From: Proteromonas lacertae
Lineage: Eukaryota > Sar > Bigyra > Opalinata > Proteromonadidae
NCBI GenBank assembly: GCA_002245135.1
Contig: NGBS01001182.1
Location: 1 to 64,000, forward strand
Reading direction: 5' to 3'
DNA: 64,000 nucleotides
Positions 36,815-48,023 of the stretch are shown here, one piece after another. The first letter of the stretch is position 1. Each line of letters opens with the position of its first letter. Under the pieces are notes generated by a model that made no database searches, had not been told where the DNA came from, and saw only the letters and a list, made by a program, of their open reading frames with translations. Made by a program: the position numbers and the translations under genes.

Positions 36815-37840
36815 TCAAAAATAATTATAATAATCAGGTAGATAATAAGGTCTTGAAATGATAGTTCTATCTGAAAATGGTGTCCATTGATAATTATCCA
36901 CTTTTTCAAGCCAAATTCTAGTATGAAACACCATAAAACTTTCTTTTAAAAGATTTCTAAAATCAATCCTTCTATTAAAACATAAATAAATAAATAAATA
37001 CTCATTGGAAACATAATAAAATGTTATTTTCTTTCTATCATATTGATACTGAGCATCAATCAATCGCATATCATAATTAAATGAGTAGACTAAATCTTTC
37101 ATAATGGCTAGTGCAATAATTTCATCGTTTTTTGTTATATTTTCATAATAATATACTTCTTCTTCATCAGCTATTCTTAATATTTTGGGTAAATTTGTAT
37201 TTCCTTCATCATTTGAAATCTATTTTAAAAATCATTATTATAAATTGATTATACAAATGTATTCTTGATTTTTCCTATATCTATTCCTCTATCTCCTTCA
37301 AACAACACATAATCATTTTTATCATAATATTCTAAAGATTTATTTCCATCATAATCACTTACACAATAAATATCTTTACTATATCTTCCTTCTAACTATA
37401 TTTTAAAAAATAAAAAATAAAAAAAAGCTGATATTATTATACAATATATATTACAGGTGAAAATATTGATTTATTTAATGTAGATGGTGAAATAATACTA
37501 CTCTTATTATCAGCTTCTTCTGATTTATTTTCAATACTTTCACTACTTAAATCATCACTTGATGAAATTGAATCATTCTCTTTTGTTATTTTGATTGGTT
37601 TTGATTTGGTTGATCTGTATGTATCTATAGTAAAGCTATTATCTGAATCAATTTCATCGTCATCATCACATGGGAATTCAAGTCCAAAAGCCTTGAATCA
37701 TAATTAAAAGAATAATCAGTACTATTTTGGGGAAACTAGAGACTGAATGGATTGAATATTCTTCACTATCTATATACACAAAAGTAATATAATAAAATAG
37801 TGATATACATACCTTTCAGTGAAGATTTATCTTTATTCAT
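36815..37840 (-). CDS. PSP1 C-terminal domain protein
   Basis: From ATG 37840 (MNKDKSSLK) an acidic, Ser-rich linker (FPCDDDDEIDSD, SISSSDDLSSESIE) leads to a PSP1 domain: DYVLFEGDRGIDIGKI, then DMRLIDAQYQYDRKKITFYY, RIDFRNLLKESF and HTRIWLEKVD, ending PDYYNYF at stop 36815. PSP1 domains occur in bacterial RicT/YaaT and in yeast Psp1-type proteins linked to mRNA regulation. Introns lie near 37755-37810, 37395-37455, 37220-37260 and 36970-37003 (the last a TTTA repeat). One frame adjustment is needed near 37690. It is convergent with eL34. Confidence 0.75.
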
Positions 37841-38125
37841 AAAGATATTTGATGATTCTATTATTCAATTTATTTGTATTTAATTTAATTTAATTTTACT
37901 TTCAACAGTTACGCTTGTGGACTTTATATTTTGTATGAAGTTAGCCAATGTGTATTTCTTAATCTCCTTCTGTATTTATTATTAAGATATCACTACCTAA
38001 TAATCCTTTGATTGGATGTGATTGACTAAACATCATCTTAACGAAGAGGATTTAAAGTTTTTGATTATCTAAAACGAATATATTTTTGGGAAGATTTGGC
38101 AGTTTGAATTTCTTTTTTTGGTTAA
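37841..38125. other. divergent intergenic region
   Basis: About 285 bp between the divergent start codons of the PSP1-domain and coiled-coil genes. No gene or repeat seen; promoters presumed. Confidence 0.35.
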
Positions 38126-39883
38126 ATGGATAGCTTTACGACACCTATTAGGGGTCCAGAGTCGTTCGCAACATTTAACAGCAGTTTAGAACAGAATAAG
38201 GATAAATGGAATGAGAGAGCCTCTACTTTATTCAATATTATTGGTGATTTGGATCATCAGGTATAATAATAGTTTTAAAAATAGAATGACAATAATAAAA
38301 AAACTTTGACAAAACTTCAAGCTGAAAACATGGAAGCTAGAAATAAATTACAGAATTATAGTGAGAAAGTATTTCATTATACATTTTAAAAATATTTAGT
38401 TGGACAAAGTAAAAAGTACCAAAATACCAAAAGAACATTCAAATGTAGATGAATCTTTTCGAAGAGATACAATGAAACAGAAGAAGAAAGACAAAGCAAA
38501 AGCATTATCATCAGAGATTAAATCATTAGAACAAGCCACATCAGAGAATCAAGCACAAATACAAGAACTAGAAAGTAGAATATTAAACAATGAAATAATC
38601 AAAAGTGCTTTATTAAAAACAATTGAATATGAAATGCAGAATATAAATAATCAAGCAAATAATCAAAATAATATACGTATGAATAATATTATTTTATATA
38701 AATTATATATATAAAATAGAATTGTTGTTGGAAATTGAAAATCAAAAGAAAACAATAAATCAATTGAATTCACAGTTACAATCTTATCAAACAGAAAGTG
38801 ATGTAACTAAGAAATATTCTCAACATTTACAAGAATCATTTACAGAAACAAAAGTGAATTATGAACAATTGAAACAAGAGAATTATACAATAAAACAAGA
38901 GAATGAGAGATTGAAGAAAAAGATCCATGAGAATAATGTAGTTCAACAAAGTTCAAATAAACAGAATGAAGAAATGATAAATGATTTGAGAGGAAAAAAT
39001 CAGAAATTAATTCAATTATTGACAAATTATAAAGATAAACAGAAAGAGCTTCAAAATGAGATTATTGAATTACAAACTCAATTGAAAGTATTTATTTTTA
39101 TTTTTTATGATTTTTAATAGGATTTTGAAGACACTAGACAACAATTGGAAGAATCAAATCAAATCATTAAATCCAAATCAGATGAAATCAGTAGAAAAGA
39201 TGCAATTATTGCAGATATGTCTTTAAAAATCAATGATTTAGAGCAAAAAACTAATGAACTTGATTCAACCAATCAAAAAGTAGATCAATTACAGTCAGTA
39301 TTAATGAATCAAGGAAATGATATAAATGCAAAGAAATCTTATATTAATCAATTAGAAGCAAAGATTGCATTATTGCAAAAGCAGTTAAATACATTACAAT
39401 CATCTTATAATCTTTTGAATGATAATTGTGAATATTTGACTAAAACAAATCAATCATTAACAGTATATTTATATTTTTATTTTATAATTATATTTTTATT
39501 AGAAAGATTTAAATGATTCACTTACTCAAAATGCAGAAGGTTCAGTGATAGAAGCTCAATATGAACAACTGCAGAATGATGTTGAGAAATATAAAAGACA
39601 AATATCTTCACAAAATACACAGATTCAAATGTTAATTTCAGAAAAGACAAAGCTATCTGCTATAATTAAGGATAAAGATAATGAGATATACTTGAATTCA
39701 TTGAAAATAGATAATTTAGAATCACAGCTTCATCAATATGATCAGCATGTGAAAAGAACTACTTCATTAATAGAATCTGTAACTCCAATAAAATCCAACA
39801 TGAGTTATTCACCCAATACAATGAAAACACCTTATTCTTATGGATATACAAATTCTTATACTAATAGCAATTCTATGTATTAG
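38126..39883 (+). CDS. coiled-coil protein, ~530 aa, unidentified
   Basis: ATG 38126 opens MDSFTTPIRGPESFATFN. Short introns (near 38261-38283, 38368-38399, 38676-38719, 39089-39120, 39463-39502) connect exons that are nearly all heptad coiled coil rich in Gln, Asn, Lys and Glu. The last ~40 residues are Ser/Tyr/Asn-rich (YSYGYTNSYTNSNSMY). The 5' half keeps frame well; a small adjustment may be needed near 39500. The overall shape (short head, long coil, disordered tail) resembles centrosomal or spindle coiled-coil proteins, but no family signature was recognised. Confidence 0.7.
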
Positions 39884-39955
39884 TTAATTCGCTTTTTATT
39901 TTTGAATTTTGAATTTGGCGCTAAAACAATAAAAACCCGCGAAAAATATTATAAA

Positions 39956-41024
39956 ATGGCGCTTCAAACAACATTAAGCACAAAGGTACCAGAAATTGTT
40001 GATAAACTCTACAAAGAAGGAATCAAGCAAATTACAACTCTTAAGATCAGAACTATGCTTGAAGAAGAATTGAAACAAGAGTATTGAGAATAAGCCATTA
40101 TAATTGCATTAGCTTGTCTGCATTTAAAAAAGGATATAAAAGAAATATTGAATAACTATATTCAGAAGCTCTCAGTGGCAGTTCAATCGAAAGAAGAAAG
40201 AGTGAACAAGACTCCTCCATCCAGTCCAGAAGATCCAAATAAGAAAGATGCTAAAGAAGCAAAAGAAAAGAAACCTACACCCACAAAACGAAAAATAAAA
40301 GAAACAAATCCAAGTTCAACAGCTGAAGCCAGCTGCCAAGAAAGGAGGCAATCGTATACATATAACACAATCATAATATATTGTAGAAGTTGTTTATATA
40401 AGTGAGCCTTTAAGTAAATTACTCAATAATCAAGTTAAATTCTCAAAGGATGAATTATATTCATCAATAAATACTTATTTAGACTCACATAAACTCAGAA
40501 TAAAGAAAACAGTCAATTTAGACGATACATTCAAAGAATTATTACCAGAAATAGATAAAGAATCAATGACAGAATTTGCCTTTCATAAAGCAATAAAGAA
40601 GTTTATCTTCTATGGAAATCAAGTTGACAAAGATGGACATCCCTTTACCAGAAGTGATTGCCAAGAGAGAAGAAAAAGATAGAGAATTAAAAGAGAAAAT
40701 TGACAATGGTGAGATTGGATTATACTTAAAACCAAAATTGGCTGAGTTTATGGGTAAGCCAAGGAGTTTAAGAGGAAATATTACTAAAGCTATATGGAAA
40801 TATGTTAAAGAATTGAATCTTCAAAATCCAGAGAACAGAAAAGGAGATTTTGTTTGATGAAAAGTTAAAGGGTATATTTGGAGTTGATAAAATCGATATG
40901 TTTGGATTAGCTGGCTTGATTTCTAAAAATGTAAGTAAGGAACCATTAGATAAAGCAATGGAAGAGAGTGTGAAAGAGGGATGAAAAGCCTGAAGAGATG
41001 GAAACTGAAGAAAAATCTGAATAA
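39956..41024 (+). CDS. DEK_C plus two-SWIB-domain chromatin protein (frame-broken)
   Basis: The N-terminus (MALQTTLSTKVPEIVDKLYK) is a DEK C-terminal-like helical domain. It continues across a 32-nt intron (40081-40112) to DLSAFKK/DIKEILNNYIQKL. A Lys/Pro-rich linker and an intron (about 40353-40385) lead to a first SWIB/MDM2 domain (VYISEPLSKLLNN ... TYLDSHKLRIKK) and then a second (YLKPKLAEFMGKPRSL ... ELNLQNPENRK, EILFDEKLKGIFGVD), ending EEMETEEKSE at 41024. DEK_C-SWIB proteins act in chromatin remodelling and transcription. At least four one-base frame breaks occur, one in the A-run at 40127-40132, yet each segment is well conserved. Confidence 0.75.
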
Positions 41025-41336
41025 GTTAAGTGTATTATCTTGTTTTTATTATTCTTCATTGTTTATTGATTTTTTGAGATTATTTTCTGTTGATAAAAAT
41101 GCAATAATAAGGTTATAAATTCATAATAAGATAAATCAACGATGATATAAGCATTCTTATAAAATCTAGTTTCAAAAATACTTTTGATGAGGCTTAAGTT
41201 TGAACATCAAATATTTAATTACAAAGCAACTCTTTTTATTGACTTTTGGGACAGTAATTTTTAATAAAGTATATTTCATTATATATACATTATTTATGGA
41301 TATAATTTAATATTTAATAGATCTTCCTCTTCAACA
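41025..41336. other. intergenic region
   Basis: A 312-bp AT-rich spacer between same-strand genes. No gene, RNA or repeat seen. Confidence 0.35.
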
Positions 41337-42314
41337 ATGCGTCTAGTAATTTCAAGAAACAGACCAGAGATGGATGTGTGGGCAGCTCATTATATAGCCA
41401 AAAAAATCAATGAATTTCCTAAAAATAGCAAAGTACCTTTTGTTTTAGGTTTGGGAACAGGAAGTTCATTAATTGGCATTTATAAGGTATGTAACCGCTT
41501 AGACAATCTAATTTTTATATAGAATCTTGCAGAAATAGCAAATAAAGGAGAAGTATCATTTGAAAATGTTGTTACTTTTAATTTTGACGAATTCTGTGGA
41601 ATTCCAGAAAGCCATCCAGCTAGCTACCATAGCTACATGTTTGAACATTTCTTCAGCTTAATAACAATCCCACCAGCAAATGTAAACTTCTTAAACGGCA
41701 ATGCTGAAGATTTAGACGCAGAATGTGATAGGTATGAAGATAAAATAAAAAAACTTGGAGGAATTGATCTTTTCCTCAGTGGCATTGGTCCTGATGGTCA
41801 TATAGGCTTCAATGAGCCTGGATCAAGCTTAGATTCTATTACCAGACCAAAAACCTTATCTTATGAGTCAATATTATCCTTAGCACCTGCTTTTGATAAT
41901 AATACAGACAATGTTCCACGTATGGCTTTGACTTGTGGTATTCAAACCTTAATGTCAGCTCATGAAATAATGGTTGCAGTTAATGGTAGTCAAAAGGCAT
42001 ATGCCTTGAGTAGAATAGTAGAAGGAGGTGTATCACATATGTGTCCAGTTTCTGCTATCCAATTACACCCAAAATCTGTAGTTGTTTGTGATAAGGATGC
42101 TACATTAGAATTGAAGGTAAAAACTGTAAGATATTTCAAAGGATTAATGAAAGAGTACAAATCTAGTCATCCAAATGATCCTTTAGGTTTAATGACTTTA
42201 CCGTCAAGAGAAGAGGATATACAACATAGTATGAGAAAACAGGCAATTTATGAAGGTACTGAGAATGTATTGAGTATAAGTTCAAGAATTCTTCCAGGAT
42301 ATGGAACTAGATAA
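41337..42314 (+). CDS. GNPDA: glucosamine-6-phosphate deaminase
   Basis: Converts glucosamine-6-phosphate to fructose-6-phosphate and ammonia in amino-sugar catabolism. Exons 41337-41486 and 41523-42314 (36-nt intron) give 313 residues, a little longer than bacterial NagB and human GNPDA1. Visible motifs: LGLGTGSSLIGIYK (phosphate loop), FNFDEFCGIP (catalytic Asp), GIGPDGHIGFNEPGSS (Asp, His, Glu of the active site), and ALTCGIQTLMSA. The frame is intact. The C-terminal extension after KGLMKE includes SREEDIQHSMRKQ and is probably lineage-specific. Together with the surface glycosidase, it is consistent with use or turnover of amino sugars. Confidence 0.95.
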
Positions 42315-42527
42315 ATTAGTCGATATGATAAATTGTTTTATTTTAAAAATTCGGTTGTTTTGCATTTGATTGAATATCATAATAATAAAGAGATTTGTAA
42401 AATCGTTCTGACTGTAAAAATTAATTGAAGAATAAAATATATATTTATTCGTTACAAACCCCCAAATTTTTAAAATAAAACCTTTTTTACTGATTTAGAC
42501 TTTATCTGTGTTTTTTCGTTTTATTTA

Positions 42528-43719
42528 ATGACTTTAGTGGCTACTAGTACATACACAGAATCGTTTAAGACAACTGTATTACTTTTTCTTCACTGTAATT
42601 GTAGATTAATATTGAGGAAGAAGTACTACCGAGAAGAGAGAAACAAACTAATAGAACAAAAAATATTAAACATGCTGATACAGTTTCTGACTCTCAAATA
42701 TTCTATCCTTTTACTCATCAAGTTGGAGGACAGTTCCCAGTACTTACAAATAATAGTGGTGAAGTATTAAATTATAATATATATATTCTTAGATCGCTAA
42801 ACCAGCTTGTCCTCAAGAATATAAATTTTACTCTACACTGAAAGAGAGACACTTATTCTTTTATTCCTAAATTTTATCGCCATTGTGTTATAGATATATC
42901 CGTATAATAATCAATAGAATATCTAAATTTTATAGAATATTGTACCAAGTTGTGCATCTCCTTTAAGACCAAGACGTAGAACATGTACAGTAGATTTAGG
43001 AATATTAAATAACGACAAATCTATCTCTCTTCTCGAGACTGACAAAAATACTCAAAATCTACTATGGAAGAAGTTTAAGAATGGTAGACTGAAGAAATTA
43101 CAAAAGGATGATGATAATTTAATCCATTATGTGATACTAGAAGATTTAACCTTTAATTATAAATATCCGTGTGTATTGGATGTAAAAATGGGATTAGTTC
43201 AAAACAGTACATTTTTATTATTTATAATTTATTATTATTTTGTATTAAATAGGTCCAAATGTGACTGAAGCTAAGATAATCAGCCAAAGAGAAAAATGTC
43301 TAAAATCTACCAGTGGTTACGTTGGATTTAGATTATGTGGTTTAAAGGTGTACAATAATGAAATGAAAAATTATATAATAAAGGACAAATACTGGGGTAG
43401 AGATATAAAATTGAGTGATTTATTAGAAAACTTGAAATTATACTTCTTTAATGGTAGAAATATACGTTTTAAGATATTAAAAGAGATAATCAATAGATTA
43501 ATCAAAATTCGTGAGGAGATTAAACATACTAATTGGAGATATTGGTCTAGTTCGATATTATTGATATATGATGGTAATGAGATAGAAGGTAGTAATATTA
43601 ATGTAAAATTAATTGATTATGCGCATACAGAGATTGAAGGTTATGATGATTATGATGAGAATATCTTATTTGGTATTGATAATTTAATTACATATTTAAA
43701 ATTACTACTGCCAAAATAA
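42528..43719 (+). CDS. IP6K: inositol hexakisphosphate kinase / inositol polyphosphate kinase
   Basis: IPK-family kinases phosphorylate inositol phosphates; the IP6K branch makes diphosphoinositol (InsP7). ATG 42528 starts MTLVATSTYTESFKTT. After an intron (42571-42605), FYPFTHQVGGQFPVLT matches the IP6K N-terminal signature. Further introns at about 42767-42795, 42904-42937 and 43212-43253 splice in frame to the catalytic motifs: PCVLDVKMG (PxxxDxKxG), SSILLIYDG and KLIDYAHTE (IDF-type Asp). One frame adjustment is needed around 42853. The C-terminus is the usual NLITYLKLLL helix. IP6K is favoured over IPMK because of the HQVGG motif. Confidence 0.88.
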
Positions 43720-43902
43720 GATTTTTTCTATAGAAAATGAGATATTTGTATAAATAATTAAATAAGTAAATTTGATTTTTTTTTCATGATTTTTAAGATT
43801 GTTGATTATTTGTTTTTGTTTTATTATAAAAATATATAAAAGCATATAAAGATTAGAATGAAGATGAGAAAGAATCAATAAATATAAAATAAAAAATATT
43901 AA

Positions 43903-45808
43903 TTATTTACTTAAAGTTCTACAAATTATTTTATCATTTTTATTTTTTATACCTCCACCTAACAATTTAAAAGATGTTCTTTCTTTAGCTTCTAAATAAA
44001 ACGCTTCTCTTGCCATTTTACAAAACTATAAATATAATATAATATATATATACATCATTATCTGGTAATTCATCACTTGTATCACAAATATAACTCTTCA
44101 TTATGCCTTTTCCTTTCACATATATATCACCTCTTTCAGCAAAATACTTCTGCTTTTCAACAGGCAATTCTTTATAAGTTGCTTCACTGATATGAATTAA
44201 ATCAGGAATTCCATTACTCTCCATTCTACTGGCTGTATTTACTGTATCACCAAATAGACAGAATCGTGGGACTTTTTGACCTATTACACCACCATATGCT
44301 GTGCCTGAGTGAATTCCAATTCTTATTTTTAATATTTCACCTGTTGGTTTGACTATACATCGTGAAATTTTGAGTAATTCTCGAGCTGTGTCAAGCATTC
44401 TTTCAGCATGATTTTTAACACCATCATGACCAGCTACTGCCATATATGCATCACCAATCTATAAATCAATAAATATAATAATAATAATAAGATAAGAATG
44501 AGAATTTTAAATATTATATATAAATACAGTTTCTACTTTATAAACACCATATTTCCCCACAATCTCATCAAATTCAGTGAATAAACTATTCAACAGATTA
44601 ATTGTCTTAATTGTATCAACTTGTGCAGTCATTTCAGTGAAATTCACTATATCTGTAAAGAGAATTGTTACTTCATTATATTCTTCAGCAATATTCATAT
44701 TACCTGCGATTAATTGATAAGCAATATGACGTGGTACCATTGTAGTAAGCAGCTAAAAAAATAATATATAAAATAATATATATATATATATACTTTTCTA
44801 TATTTATCACTTTCATATTTATTAATCAATAATTTCTTCATTTTATTCAAATTATCTATTCTTAGACTAATATCATCAAATGATATTTTATTATTAAATA
44901 TTTCATTCACACCAACATCCATACATTCTTTATACTTTATATCATCTTCATTTCCACCTACTATTATACTCATTTCATCTTCTTTTATCTCTTTTCTTAT
45001 CTTCTTTATTAAATCAAAATCATTTTCATTTACATAATCCATTATAAATAAAGATATATCGCTATTATAACTATTATTATTATTGTTATTATTAAGTAGT
45101 TTATCAATTACTTCTTTTTCATTATATAATATTTGTGTCAAGTATTTCTTTTCATCTAATACTTTAAGAATTAATTCACGAAGGTTTAAGTTATTGCGGA
45201 AATATATAATACAATTATTGGGAAGTTCTAAATTGAATAAATCATTGTCTATATCATCCATTCCATTGCTATCTTCGATTTCACTGAAGTTGAATTGTTT
45301 ATATGTATTCTTTCTATCTCTGATCATCTTGGGTGGAAGTAATGCTGAAGATTTTCGTTCTATTTTACATATTAAAAATAAATATATATATACTTGATTT
45401 TCTATTATTAGATGATTGTTTTGATATATTATATCCTATTACTTCCATAGATTGAGGTCTTTTATTTTTATTCATTGTTCCTGTACCTGGTAATACTCTG
45501 TAATGATCATCATCTTTTGGAGTACATAGTAATGGAGGTGTGTATATCATTGTGGATTGAAAATGAGTTGGAGGATATTTGCGATGAAGAGGAGTTTGCT
45601 TGAATGTGGGAGTAGAAGATGCTGGCCTTTTATTTTCAGGAGAACTTGACTTAGGACTCAAGGCTTCTTCGATATTCTTCACAATTTCAACTTTTAATGG
45701 AGAAGTAGCTATTGTTGTGGTACTTTCATTGGGTGCTGAATGAAAACTGGTAGTTGATATGTTTAAAGAATCGTTATTTACATGTGATGAGGAACAAGAT
45801 GCTCCCAT
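43903..45808 (-). CDS. N-myristoylated receiver-domain guanylyl cyclase
   Basis: The N-terminus MGASCSSS fits N-myristoylation (Gly2) plus palmitoylation (Cys5), predicting membrane attachment without a TM helix. A Ser/Pro-rich region follows, then a receiver-like alpha/beta domain (ISLFIMDYVNENDFDLIKKI with a candidate phospho-acceptor Asp; a Lys at FNNKISFDD). The class III cyclase domain starts VPRHIAYQLIAGNMNIAEEY and has both metal Asp residues (ILFTDIVNF and IGDAYMAVAG). Base-specificity residues are Glu in YKVET and Cys in RFCLFGDTVNTASRMES, the guanylyl-cyclase pair. Introns at about 45362-45395, 44752-44793, 44458-44527 and 44027-44054. It ends IICRTLSK at 43903. The frame is intact through the catalytic domain. 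Confidence 0.85.
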
Positions 45809-45955
45809 TTTACATAATTTAATTTAATATGCACGTATTATAAATATATATGATTATAAAATATCAATTTCACAGAAGATTCCACCAAAAAAAGTGATTA
45901 TTGTGTCAAGCCTTGATTTGAAACTCCTTCAAGCGTTTTCTACTCTATTTTGAAA

Positions 45956-47169
45956 ATGCCAGGACCAAAAGAAGAAAATGTATTATGATTTAATTATATT
46001 CTTTCATAGAAAGTGACTAAAACAGCATGGAGATGGATACTTGAAGGTGAAGGATTAGAGCCAGCAACTGATGAAAATGGTCAACCGTTAAATGCAGAAG
46101 GTATAAAATTTAAATTTTAAAATAAATTATTAAATAGAGGCAAAGAAAGTAGTAAACTCCAAAATCCCCAAAGAAAAACCATACAATATTCTTTATGTTG
46201 GAAGAAAAAAATCAGGGAAAACATCATTAGTTGTATATATAATATTGTTTTATTCATAATAAATAGAGATACTATAAATCTTCAATTAATCAAAAAAATA
46301 AAGCAGAAGAAGGTAATCCAGAAGATACAGTTGCTTTAGAATATTCATCAGCTTCTAAACAAATTAACGATTTAATGTATGTAGTAAATCTCTGGGAATT
46401 AGAAAGTTCATTAGATTTAAAAATCTTATTACCAACCGTCATCAATCCAGACGATTTGGATAAATTATGTGTCGTATTTGTAATAGATATATCTCGTCCA
46501 AAAAGCTCATTCAAAGAATTAATCAAATGGATAAGAGAAATTCAATCTCAAATCAAAGAAGCGAAGAAATCACTTGGTGTTGGTGGAGAAAGTAAAAGTG
46601 ATGGAAGTGATAAATGGAGTGGTGTAGAAAGAGTAATTATTGGCTCATTTTTGGATGAATGTAAAACATTTACTAAAGATCAGATGAATGCAATTATTGA
46701 TAGTTTTAGATATGTAGCAAATCACTATGGAAGTCATTTACTATTTACTAATCCTAGTAATAAACAGACAATGGAGAACTATGCAGATTTAATGGACAGT
46801 ATTACATTCGGATTGAATAAAAATAAAATAAAATGCAGTGTAAATGAGAACTTATTAATTACAAGAGATAGTGCTGAATACGAAAGTTTTGTGAAGGTAA
46901 TAAATGAAAAATTTGGTCAAGACACGAAGAAATGGTTAGATAATTTGAATACAATGTTTAGTGATTTAAAGGAAAGGAATGATGAAGAACTATTGGTTGA
47001 TAAGAGTGATGAACCTCCATCAAATGCTGCACAAGAAGTGGAAAGGAATGTGGAGGAGAAAATTGATAAATTGAGAAAGCAGAAGGAAGAAGATTTGAAA
47101 GAGTATATTCATGAGGAAGAAAGACAAGAGAGATTAGAAATGAAGAATATGTTGGGTGATGATAAGTAG
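45956..47169 (+). CDS. DYNC2LI1: cytoplasmic dynein 2 light intermediate chain
   Basis: A subunit of the retrograde intraflagellar transport motor. Exons 45956-45979, 46010-46100, 46138-46232 and 46267-47169 join in frame to 370 residues. A P-loop (YVGRKKSGKTSLV) lies at about residues 60-72, followed by VALEYSSA and VVNLWELES, the switch-like region of the LIC family, then CVVFVIDISRPKSSF and VIIGSFLDECKTF. The C-terminus is a charged coiled coil (EEKIDKLRKQKEEDLKEYI). The LIC2 assignment rests on its short length and on the ALEY and NLWEL motifs; DLIC1 proteins are usually longer. Confidence 0.82.
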
Positions 47170-47350
47170 ATAGAGAGAAAAAAGTAAAATATTTGGCTTT
47201 TATTATTCATTTTCTATTTAAATTTGTTTTATTTGATATGAATCATACATTCCTTCATACTTTTTATTGTTTCAATAATAGAGTCGTTTCATATTTTAAA
47301 AATTCTTTTTCTTTTTTTCTTTCATTCAATTCACAGTATATAATTATAGA

Positions 47351-47935
47351 ATGTATTCCAAGTCTTTTTATGTTGCTAAAATTATTGTATTTTTATGTCT
47401 ATTTTACAATGTCTATCCTTTATCGCTAAGATACACTCAAGAAGTAAAGCCACCCTTCACATTAAATATCACAGTTACAGGATCATTAAAAGTAAATGCA
47501 TTTAGTAGATTATTTAGAGTAAAAGTTCTATATTCTGAGAGTGAGAAATGTTTTGAAGAAAAAAAGAAATCAGTGTATTTAATCGATTGTAAATCATCTT
47601 CTTCCAAACCTAAAGAAAAAGACTTTACTTTTAAAAACCCAATGGTTGTTAATTGTGTTGGTGAAAATATAGATAAATATGAAGGTAGTACTGATGATTA
47701 TTACTTCTCCTGTGCATTGAAAAATAATTCGACACAGCAGATAGTTGATATAGGAACATATCAAATTCCAAATTATGTCTGGAGTGGAATATTCATGAAA
47801 TTGGCATTAGTATTTATAATAATAAATGCATGTTGGTTGTTTAAATGTCAAGCATCCTTGTTTTCAAGAAATGAAGAAACTCCATCAACTGGAAATACTG
47901 TAGGTTATGCTCCAGTGCCAACAGATGCTAATTAA
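47351..47935 (+). CDS. single-domain type I membrane paralogue of the giant repeat protein
   Basis: A single 194-residue frame without introns. ATG 47351 starts a signal peptide (YVAKIIVFLCLFYNVYPLS). One ectodomain module follows with the same pattern as the modules of the 8-16 kb gene: a first Cys pair (KCFEEKKKSVYLIDC), then VVNCVGENID, GSTDDYYFSCALKNNS, QQIVDIGTYQIP. The second half aligns by eye with CDAWELEGLTSVGTDDSVFGC of the giant protein. A membrane helix (FMKLALVFIIINACWLF) and short tail (GYAPVPTDAN) end it. Confidence 0.7.
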   Translation: MYSKSFYVAKIIVFLCLFYNVYPLSLRYTQEVKPPFTLNITVTGSLKVNAFSRLFRVKVLYSESEKCFEEKKKSVYLIDCKSSSSKPKEKDFTFKNPMVVNCVGENIDKYEGSTDDYYFSCALKNNSTQQIVDIGTYQIPNYVWSGIFMKLALVFIIINACWLFKCQASLFSRNEETPSTGNTVGYAPVPTDAN

Positions 47936-48023
47936 TATAATGTATTTTTTCTTGTAAGCATTTTTTAAAAGGTGTAATAAAACACATTTTAATTAACACA
48001 AACCCATTCAAACCTTGAATTAA

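Noticed and set aside
42888-42940. ATATCC near 42890-42903 as another U12 donor (IP6K gene)
   Set aside because: A normal GTATAA...TATAG intron (42904-42937) splices in frame (CVIDIS to NIVPSC), so ATATCC is coding here.
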